Assembly: GCA_004194705.1 (NCBI GenBank)
Contig: SADC01000724.1
Coordinates: 29,897-93,896, forward strand
Origin: Ditylenchus dipsaci
Lineage: Eukaryota; Nematoda; Chromadorea; Rhabditida; Anguinidae
Length of the DNA: 64,000 bases
Direction of reading: 5' to 3'
Shown: piece after piece, positions 56,690 through 64,000 of the stretch
How positions within the stretch are numbered: position 1 is the stretch's first letter
How the letters are laid out: each line of letters starts with the position of its first letter
Program-made: the position numbers and the translations under genes
Notes under the pieces: generated by a model
Seen by the model: the letters and a program-made list of their open reading frames with translations, nothing else
Told to the model about the DNA's origin: nothing
The model's database searches: none

Positions 56690-56832
56690 TTAAACGACAA
56701 CCCTCGTCAACGACAACCCCCTTGATTTGGGGAGGGGGGGGGGTATATCATAGTAGGTCCAAGGATTAAGGGGGTGGGGTATATCATAGTAGCGCCAAAA
56801 ATTGACTAATTTGGCTAAATTAAACTAAGCCC
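56690..56832. repeat. GGGGTATATCATAGTAG fragments
   Basis: Two copies of GGGTATATCATAGTAG after poly-G; related to 23805-23985. Confidence 0.45.
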
Positions 56833-57225
56833 CCACCACTCAATTGAACTTGACCCCTTGCCCAGTAAATTCAGCGACCCAGTAAATTTTTTTTTACTTT
56901 CAAATACCAATAATTATTTTGCAAAAAATCACTAAAAAGATTCAAAAACAGTTTAATTTACACTTTTTGTGCAAAAAATTAGTGGTACAGTCAACTCTCG
57001 ATTTAACGAACCCCTGAAGACCGGCAAAAATGTTTGTTGAATCGAGAGTTTCGTTAAATCGAGAGCTTATTTTAGTCATTTTATTTAATCGCTGGCCAAA
57101 TAGCCACCAAAAAAAGGTTCGTTAAATCAAGAGATCTCTTAAATCGAGAGTTGACTGTATTGAATTGAAAAATAAATATAATTTTTTTGCCTCGGTCCCC
57201 CAAGATGAATGACTGGGGGGGGGTT
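56833..57225. repeat. CCACTCAATTGAACTTGACC palindrome interrupted by a MITE
   Basis: Arms TCAATTGAACTTGACCCC ... GGTTAAGTTCAAGTG; TTGCAAAAAATC / GATTTTTTGC-type inner parts. Relative of 13697-13915. Its centre is occupied by 56988-57157. Confidence 0.6.
56988..57157. mobile_element. pogo/Tc-like MITE
   Basis: CAGTCAACTCTCGATTTAAC ... AAATCGAGAGTTGACTG flanked by TA (56986-56987, 57158-57159). Confidence 0.85.
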
Positions 57226-57268
57226 AAGTTCAAGTGTGCCACCTGTTTGGTCAGCTTTGACTAAAATT

Positions 57269-57340
57269 CAGTCAAATGAACTCTCGATAACGACACTCCT
57301 AGGTGGTCCCTTGGGGTGTCGTTATATCGAGGTTTGACTG
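57269..57340. mobile_element. 72-bp minimal pogo/Tc-like MITE
   Basis: CAGTCAAATGAACTCTCGAT and the inverse of GTGTCGTTATATCGAGGTTT; essentially two ends with a 16-bp spacer. TA is present on the right only. Confidence 0.65.
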
Positions 57341-57363
57341 TAGTAGTCAAGGTGATAATGGTG

Positions 57364-57516
57364 GGCTACCAGACAATTTCTAATATTTTTAGAATTTGTC
57401 GCGCGACATTTTCTAATATTTTCGGTAAATTCGGGACAAAACAACCGAATTTACCGAAAAATATTAGAAAATGTCGCGCGACAAATTCTAAAAATATTAG
57501 AAATTGTCTGGTAGCC
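57364..57516. repeat. near-perfect 153-bp hairpin
   Basis: GGCTACCAGACAATTTCTAA and TTTGTCGCGCGACATTTTCT are both mirrored; the loop is TCGGGACAAAACAACCGA. Expanded form of the 78-bp hairpins in the SAXO intron. Confidence 0.8.
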
Positions 57517-57574
57517 ATAATGGTGTCCATGATCACCTCAATCACCACACTAAACATAAAAAAACCTGGGCCCT

Positions 57575-57795
57575 ATTCTTCAATGGGGGGTTTCACCTTG
57601 GTCCCCCTGTTGTTGTTTTTTTGTAAGCTTTTAGGCTAGGTCTCACGCAAAAGCAGGCGAGTGTATGTTAGGATGAACTTAAGCATGAGTATAGAATACG
57701 TTTGAATCCGTCCTAACATTGCTGGCCGACCCTTGCTTAAGCCTAAAATGACAAAAAAACAACAAGGGGACTAGGCAAAAAAAAACCCTCCTATT
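57575..57795. repeat. palindrome with nested TTAGGATGAAC repeat
   Basis: CCTTGGTCCCCCTGTTGTT / AACAACAAGGGGACTAGG arms; inside, CAGGCGAGTGTATGTTAGGA and its inverse (57653-57745). Confidence 0.55.
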
Positions 57796-58255
57796 TAGGG
57801 ATAGGGCCAAGACCTGCTAAATAACCGTGACAAAAATTCCTTTTATTCTTTTTTTGGCGCAAATTGAATCTCTTTTTGTGCAAAAAGATTTTATTTTGGT
57901 GCAAATCGTATTCTTTGAAGATAATACTTTTTTTGCCCGTATAATACTCGTTTTCGCCCATCACATATTGCTTTTTGCTCGTAGATTTTGGATGCCAGTA
58001 GAATATTCGTTTTTACCCGTAATTTCTCTTCTTCTATTTTTTTGCCTGTAGGTTTTTAAATTTGCGGGAATTCAAATTTTATGGTCAGAAAAGTACTTGG
58101 TTGGCTCAGAATCCCACCCCAGAGTGGCCAAGTTTTGTTTTTTGCGATTTTGTCGAAGGGGAGTAAACTTATTGCAAAAATTCGATTGCGCGCATCAGAA
58201 TCCCTTTTCGATCGGCTCAATCTGTCAGAATCCAAATTCCACCATTAAGAAGGGC
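57796..58255. repeat. TTTTGGTGCAAAT-like repeats and GATTGCGCGCATCAGAATC arm
   Basis: 57850-58050 resembles the GGTGCAAAT family. 58090-58250 matches the inverse of 61620-61765 (both with GCGCGCATCAGAATC), a possible pair of arms 3.6 kb apart. ORF 57827-58051 is composition-driven. Confidence 0.45.
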
Positions 58256-59575
58256 TCACCCTGAGACTGGCATCAATTTTTCTGATATCAATTGATTCTG
58301 GCAAAAATTCAAAACTGACAATAATTTGTCTTGACCAGATTTTTTTCGAATAAAACTCATATTGTCGGAAAATGTTTCGAAATTAAAGATTCTAGTGAAA
58401 AATGGTTTTGTCTTAAATTTGGCTTCTTTTTGGACCTGGATGACCTGAAAAAAGTTGAGTCAGATTCTGAAACAAATCGTTCTATCATACGTTAAATCGT
58501 GTTACTAATTGGGTTGTTAGGACCAAAACCCCGGTTTCACCCACCCCCCCCCCCCCCCCCCCAAGGTCGTAATAATACCCCAAAGGTAGTAATATTTTTG
58601 TCTTGTGAAGAACTACCATCATTTTGAATGTTTTTTTCTATGACCCAACCTCAGTTCTACTGCATAATCCACGTACCAGCTAACCAAGTGGTCGTCCACT
58701 TGGATCAAAATTTTCAAAAAATACCCGAGAACACGGCATTTTACTACTATCAAACCATCTTCAGCATGCCCGAATTAGTTCAGAAAATAGGTTTTGGAAC
58801 ATGAAAAACGTGAAAAAAAATTTGATCCAAGTGGAAGACCACTTGGTTTGGTTGGTTCAAAAAAATTAAATTCCCGCAAAATTGTTAAAAATGCACAAAT
58901 TTGAAAAATGTGGATCGATTCATGTGTGGGCCAGTTCGTGTTTGGACCAATTCGGTGTGGATCAATTCGGTTAACTCATGTAAATAAGATATCCATCTGA
59001 CCAGAGGTCCCATTGAGTTTTGGGTCTGGGTCGATAAAATCACACTTTTGGTCTTAACAAACCCAATTACCCACACATTTTGAATAAAGAAAAGTGTTTA
59101 TATTTTAATTTTTGAAAAATTTTATTTTTAGGCCATCCATGTGGATATCCACTTGACCAGGTGGTACCTACCTGGATTTCGGGGCTCGATTAAGTGAAAT
59201 CGCACTTTTGGGCTTAACAAACTCGATTTCCCACAGGATTTTACATATGATAAAATGATTTATTTTTTGATTTGATAAATTTGATTTCCGGTCCACTGAG
59301 AAGGATATCCTATCCAGTAGTACCTACCCAAATATTTCGGGTTCAGGTTGCTGAAATCGTAATTTCGGTCCTATCAAACCTAATTTCCAATTATTTACAG
59401 ATTAATATAAATCGAAAACAATTATTTGGAATGAACATTTAACTACCAAACAAATTTATTCGAAAAAAATCTGGTCAAGACAAATTATTGTCAGTTTGAA
59501 TTTTTGCCAGAATTAATTTTTGCCAGAATCAATTGATATCAAAAAATTAATGCCAGTCTCAGGGTAGGCCTTAAG
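58256..59575. mobile_element. 1.3-kb element with ~90-bp terminal inverted repeats
   Basis: ACCCTGAGACTGGCATCAAT and GACAATAATTTGTCTTGACC at the left are mirrored at 59465-59570. The interior holds a GTGGTCGTCCACTTGGATCA palindrome (58685-58860), inverse CACACGAATTGATCCA units (58914-58976) and the tandem repeat 58988-59400. Confidence 0.65.
58988..59400 (+). repeat. tandem repeat, three ~150-175-bp units
   Basis: Each unit has GATATCCA..., an AAATCxCACTTTTGG core and CTTAACAAACxCxATTxCCCA; units start near 58988, 59137 and 59307. Confidence 0.6.
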
Positions 59576-60044
59576 AAGCACCTTCATTATTGGTTCAGGG
59601 TGCCTAATACTAGTTGGTAACGGTTTTAAAGGGTGACTCAGGTATTTTCTATTAGCATTGTAATGCTTCCATACTGTCATTCCAAGAGTTAAATTTGCAG
59701 CTCATTTTTTTTAATGAAAATCTACCGCATCACCCACCCCCCCCTCAAAACAGCTACTGCTTAAACATCCCCCCCATCCCCCCCCCCCCCTAGACACTAA
59801 CAATCACCATATCCCCCTCCCACCAAATACTTGATTATACCGCACGCCCTTAACCACCCCCTCCCCCCCCATCCTCGGACCTTACTGGCTTACAGCCCTT
59901 AAAAAATCATGTTTTTCGAAGTGTCTAAGAACCATTTTTAAGCAATAATTTTACTATAAAAAGACCAGAAAGTGATTTTAAAAGGGACAGGGGCTGTATG
60001 GGAGAGGAAGAATTAAGCCTTCTACGAATACAGAAGGCTTAAAT
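59576..60044. other. C-rich low-complexity spacer
   Basis: Poly-C interrupted tracts at 59735-59875; no gene. Confidence 0.5.
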
Positions 60045-60415
60045 CAGGAAAATACCAGTGTTTTGCCTGAGATTTGATGTGAAAATTTAAAAAGTGTAGC
60101 ATAACTTTTTAATAAAAAGAATGTTAGTTTTTGATATTCATGACCTTTATCTAATTTTAATTTTTGAGTCTGCTTCCGATTCTCAGTTTTGTCTGCAAAA
60201 ATTTGAGATTTTCACCACTCTCACTCAAAGTTGCCTCAGTGATCTCACTGAGCTAAAAACTTAAAAATCTAACTGCACTCTACAGACTCAAAATTGAAGA
60301 TCAGATGGAGGTCATAAATATCAAAAACTAACATTTTTTATTTAAAAAAAAAGTTATGCTACACTTTTTAAAATTCTCACTTAATTCTCAGGCAAAACGC
60401 TGGAAAATACGGTAT
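60045..60415. repeat. foldback element
   Basis: AAAAAGTGTAGCATAACTTT, TGTTAGTTTTTGATATTCAT and GAGTCTGC are mirrored around 60240; outer GTTTTGCCTGAG / CTCAGGCAAAAC. Confidence 0.7.
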
Positions 60416-60551
60416 GTGAATAGGCCCATCCCGACTCCAAGCCCACAACAGCCCAAAAATGGCCGAAAAACTTGACCAAAAAGTGCCCCCTATTATTCCC
60501 TTCCCCTTCCAATACAGCCTATAATCCCTTTAGAATGCTTTTTTAATCCTT

Positions 60552-60800
60552 CACAGTTAAAACTCCATTTAACAAAAACTCGATAAAACGAATATTTGAG
60601 GTCGGAAGTTCGTCTCGCCTATGGTGCGACACTTTTTTTACCTTCATTTTCAAACAATTAAGCCAGTTCTTTTTTACAGTCTTGTCCCCAATATCGCAAG
60701 GATTCCGATTTTGCCGATCATTTATCGAAATCCGAAATTTCTTTCTCTAAAAAAGCAAAAACTCGATTATACGAATTTCGGTTAAACGAAAAACCAGTTT
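60552..60800. mobile_element. half of a pogo/Tc-like MITE
   Basis: CAGTTAAAACTCCATTTAAC, CTTGTCCCCAATATCGCAAG and AAAAAGCAAAAACTCGATTA parallel the left arm of 2201-2628; no right arm follows. Confidence 0.6.
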
Positions 60801-60865
60801 TTTGTTGTACAATGGATGGTACAATTGTTAAAATTCATTGTACAATGGAATAATACAAAAATTTC

Positions 60866-61225
60866 CGATATTGTTATGGAACTGACGTTTTTTTGCAATT
60901 TTAATTTGCATAATCATTAAAAACCTTCTTGTTCAAAATGTAGCCCTGCTTCTTGGCGTCATTTTCAGTATATGGTTGTAAATGATCATGTAAATTGAAA
61001 CTGCGAAAAACCTCAGTGCCAAAATAATACCGAAATCCTACTGCTAAAAAATATTCTATCCTTCCTTGGTCAAACCTTCGCTAGCTACCTTGTTTTTTTT
61101 TCTGTAGTGATTTTGGTTTGCTGAAATTTTTATCTAATTTACCATGAAATTCTTACTCTAGCAAGTCACTAAACGCGTTAGTGAATAAATAAATAAAATT
61201 CGTAGAGTTTCAGGCTATATAAAAC
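60866..61225 (+). repeat. dispersed repeat shared with the SAXO intron
   Basis: Third, more diverged copy of the 39470-39830 / 53455-53800 sequence, with CTTCTTGGCGTCATTTTCAG and CGCTAGCTACCTTG. Confidence 0.6.
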
Positions 61226-61341
61226 TGAGTACCCATCACTGTGGATGTTTCCTTTCATCCTGATGGCTAGTTGCTTCAATTCAAAGTTGCTGACAGTGTA
61301 AGGAGGCAGATAGCAGAGAAATAAGAAATAGGCCTGGGGCG

Positions 61342-61590
61342 ACCCGATAGCTCAAATGGTTAGAGCGTCGACTTGCAAGGAGGATATCGTGGATCGCACT
61401 TTTTCCCAGGCCTGTAGAAAAGCAGTACGCGGCCACTGGCGTACGCTTACTACAGCAAAACAGTGCTAGATAGGATTGAAATAGATTTTTTGGTAGTTTT
61501 TGACCCTGTAAGTCAGTAAATTTAATAAAAAAAAGAAGATGTGCGCCTATGAAAACTGTCAATTTTAGGGCACTGCGTATATATAAGTGT
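61342..61590 (+). repeat. tRNA-derived SINE
   Basis: The head at 61348-61420 has GATAGCTCAAATGGTTAGAGC (D-arm/A-box like) within an 8-bp GGCCTGGG / CCCAGGCC pairing; the B box is degenerate (GTGGATCGCAC). The body 61440-61590 matches 3386-3542. Confidence 0.5.
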
Positions 61591-61765
61591 AACCAACACC
61601 ACCCCCCCCCCCCCCATTGACTGCCTCTAAATGGTGGAATGGGATTCTGAGAGATTGAGCCGATAGAAATGGAGATTCTGATGCGCGCAGTCGCATTTTC
61701 GCAAATAAGTTTACTCCCCCTTCAATAAACTCCCGAAAAACCAACTTGACCACTCTTGGGGTGGA
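61591..61765. repeat. inverse arm of the 58090-58250 repeat
   Basis: Poly-C run, then GATTCTGATGCGCGC and AGTTTACTCCCCCTTCA in inverse orientation to 58140-58250. Confidence 0.5.
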
Positions 61766-61865
61766 ATGTCGAATTTTGCTCCATTTACGATGAGTATGGA
61801 TATTTTAGTAAGAATATTTAACTTGACCTTGGTAGTTATTATTGAAAAATAAATAATTCAGTCGG

Positions 61866-62530
61866 TATTTTGCGGTGCCGCCTCCTACGCCGGTAAATTT
61901 TCTTTTCAGTTTCTTAAATTTTAATCTAGCAATTACTTTGTAGGCTCCGATCGCTCCGCCTGCTCCGCTCGCTCCGCCTGCTCCGCTCGCTTCGCCTGCT
62001 CCGCCTTCTCCACTCGCTCTGCCTGCTGCGCCCGCTGCCACCCTCCCCGATCGCTCCAGCTGCTCCGCTCGCTCCACCCGCTCCTTGGTGAGTTCGTCTC
62101 GATTTTTCTATCATGGGATTTTAGGTTACAGGGTTAACAATTACTTTGTAGGCTCTGATTGATCCGATTGTTCCGCCTTCTTCGCCTCGCTTGCCTCCGA
62201 TCGCTCCATTAGTGAGTTTGTCTTGATTTTTCCTTCATGGGAAATTATTAGGTAACCAGGTAAACAATCACTTTTCTAGGCTCCGCCTGCTCCGATTGCT
62301 CCGATCGCTCGCCCGCTCCGCTCGCTCCGCCTGCTCCGCTCGCTCTTGCTCCATCGGTAGGTTTTTTAACTCTCCGATTTTTTGATTAAGCGATTTTAAT
62401 TTTGTAGACTCCGCTCGATCGACCTGCAGTTCTTTGTTCGGAAGATCTCAAAAGGTTTGTTAAAGATTTGCAACTTGCGTTTCACTCTACCACTGCCAAT
62501 GAGATTATGCCGAATTTTTTTCAGGTCTGA
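61866..62530 (+). CDS. Pro/Ala-rich protein built of duplicated exon modules (5' partial)
   Basis: Exons between GT-AG borders: about 61866-61890 (AVPPPTP), 61947-62093 (APIAPPAPLAPPAPLASPAP...), 62152-62210 (ALIDPIVPPSSPRLPPIAPL), 62281-62356 (APPAPIAPIA...), 62409-62530 (TPLDRPAVLCSEDLKRFVKD then LQLAFHSTT, ending QV-TGA). The first two introns after the long exon are clearly related: GTGAGTTxGTCTxGATTTTT ... ACAATxACTTT-TAG, so exon plus intron was duplicated. AATAAA at 62635-62640 supports the 3' end. One base is off in exons 61947 and 62281, as elsewhere in this assembly. The last 78 bp (62455 on) could alternatively be spliced as an intron. Low-complexity APxAP composition; no function inferred. 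Confidence 0.55.
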
Positions 62531-62655
62531 CATGGTTGACTGGTGATGTGGATGCTATAGAACATCAAGAAATTACTGAAGCGTCTGAAGAAATATTGAT
62601 AAAATTTCCGTCGTTGATTTTGTTGTTTGGTGGAAATAAATGTTGTATCGTCTTA

Positions 62656-62891
62656 TCTCTATGTAGTATCTAAGAAAAGGTGGCCGAAAACTAATGGTAA
62701 TCCTTATTGAGCATGGAGACTCCACCACCACCAAGATCCAAGGCAGCACAGGAACTGAAGAAGAGGAGCGACAGCAGACTTTGGCTTGGGCGGAACTTGA
62801 AAGCTTCCAATAGCAAGACAGCCAGCAGTTGAGAGCTGCAGAGAGACGAAGGCATAGTAGCACATGTAGACAACGGCATGTTCATGATGGT
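62656..62891. other. coding-like stretch on both strands, unresolved
   Basis: GC-balanced block with long open frames on both strands: the plus reads METPPPPRSKAAQELKKR or LAWAELESFQ, the minus VYMCYYAFVSLQLSTAGCLA. No motif decides. It may be an exon of a neighbouring gene. Confidence 0.25.
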
Positions 62892-64000
62892 ACACGGACG
62901 TTTCGCTCCCGGGACATTTCGCTCCCGGACATTTCACTCCCGAGACATTTCGCTCCCGGGACATTTCGCTCCCGGGACATTTCGCTCCCCGGACATTTCG
63001 CTCCCCGGGACATTTCGCTCCCGATTCGAAATAATGACCAAATAGTTTTTATTAGTCACAACACCCGTACCAGGGTAAGTACGTATTCTGAGAGGTCATC
63101 TGCCTCCAAATCCCGAAAACTTCAGCTTTTCCAAATGAGATTGCAAAACATGGCTGCCTACTAGTGATGAGGACGGGACCGGGATCGGAACCAGTCCTGG
63201 TCCCGGAAAATTTGGTCTAAAGTCCCGTCCCGATGTCCTGAAATCTCTTTGGAAAAGTTCCGGTCCAAGTGTTCGTTATATCGAGCGTTGGTTGTATCGA
63301 GCGTTCGCTTTATACAGCGTTTGTTTGACTAGTTTTTAAAGAAATCCAACCAAACCGAAAAAATAGTTCTTTATATCGAGAGTTCGTTATATCGGGGTTT
63401 GTTATATCGAGCGTCAACTGTATATCTATATCTCTTGGTGGTAACTGTAACAGGTGAAAATTTCCTTGATATATTTCTTGATATACGAAGGGTCAGCCCT
63501 TATCCCGGACCATGTACCCCAAAGGGCTTCCTATTGAATTAGGTTGCCTGCCGAAGGCAGGCAGGTAGAAAATCTAAAAAAGTCAAATTTTTTGATGGAA
63601 AGTGGTTGGAAACAACGTTTTTATCGGTTTTTAGCGTGTAAGAATTGCTTAGAAATGGTTAAAATCTATTTTTGAAAAAATTTCGATATGGGGAGGAACC
63701 GTATAAGTACCCTATTTTGCTATAATGCGACCAGTCCAGAAAAAATATTTGCCACCAATTTAATAGGGTCATATAATGCCATTATACCCTTTTTCCTTCT
63801 ATGAATTTTGTTTTTGTTACATTTTTTTAACGAAACTGCGAATGAAAATATTTCAGGGAGCGAAATGTCCCTGGAGCGAATTGTCCGGGAGCGAAACTGT
63901 CCTGGGAGCGAAATGTCCTGGAGTATGTCCCAGGAGCGAAATGTCCGGGAGCGAAATGTCCGGGAGCGAAATGTCCCGGGAGCGAAATGTCGCGGACCCG
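62892..64000. mobile_element. foldback element with GGGACATTTCGCTCCC terminal arrays (reaches window end)
   Basis: About nine 16-bp units GGGACATTTCGCTCCC at 62898-63022 and at least eight inverse units at 63855-63995. The interior holds GGGACCGGGATCGG sequence (63172-63250) and a pogo-like right end (TATATCGAGCGTCAACTG-TA, about 63400-63422). The right boundary is outside the window. Confidence 0.8.

Noticed and set aside
62892..63030. CRISPR-like array
   Set aside because: Units are contiguous 16-mers with no unique spacers, and an inverse array ends the same element; this is a terminal array in a eukaryotic genome.

Overview
This is a stretch of an AT-rich invertebrate genome, most probably a nematode. 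Genes are few, split into short exons by compact GT-AG introns, and surrounded by dense foldback and MITE-type repeats. The nematode inference rests on gene families: an EGG-1/EGG-2-like type II membrane protein with LDL-receptor class A repeats, and a MOLO1/TPM-domain protein. Both complete genes also have a TTTCAG-type acceptor just 5' of the ATG, as expected for spliced-leader trans-splicing. No rRNA, CRISPR, operon or prokaryotic signal is seen.

Layout. 1.8-7.7 kb: minus-strand MOLO1-domain gene, its introns filled with nested MITEs and a tRNA-derived palindrome. 8-16 kb: repeats only. 16.5-17.3 kb: 3' end of an unrecognised plus-strand gene with a MITE in its intron. 18-21 kb: decayed PIF/Harbinger transposon (transposase plus MADF protein). 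24.9-40.9 kb: plus-strand SAXO/MAP6-family gene (axonemal microtubule stabiliser). Its roughly 11 kb third intron contains, antisense, the EGG-like gene (33.5-35.5 kb). 43.6-56.7 kb: a second, highly similar copy of 27.1-41.6 kb, starting directly after a 17-N gap. 57-61 kb: repeats. 61.9-62.65 kb: a Pro/Ala-rich gene built from duplicated exon-intron modules. 62.9-64 kb: a foldback element.

The two copies differ by about ten clean insertions (seven in copy A, three in copy B), several with exact target-site duplications and an intact empty site in the other copy. These include a hAT-like element, a PIF/Harbinger element with transposase, a foldback element with terminal tandem arrays, and a 3.2 kb inverted-repeat element carrying histone H2A-like exons. 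Small single-base indels break the genes at different places in the two copies, while the composite models are exactly in frame (554-aa EGG-like, 352-aa SAXO-like). The 17-N junction and the complementary indels make uncollapsed haplotypes in an indel-prone assembly more likely than a true tandem duplication, but the sequence alone does not settle this.

All exon models are hand-built from splice signals, reading frame, family motifs and comparison of the two copies. Identity figures were not computed.
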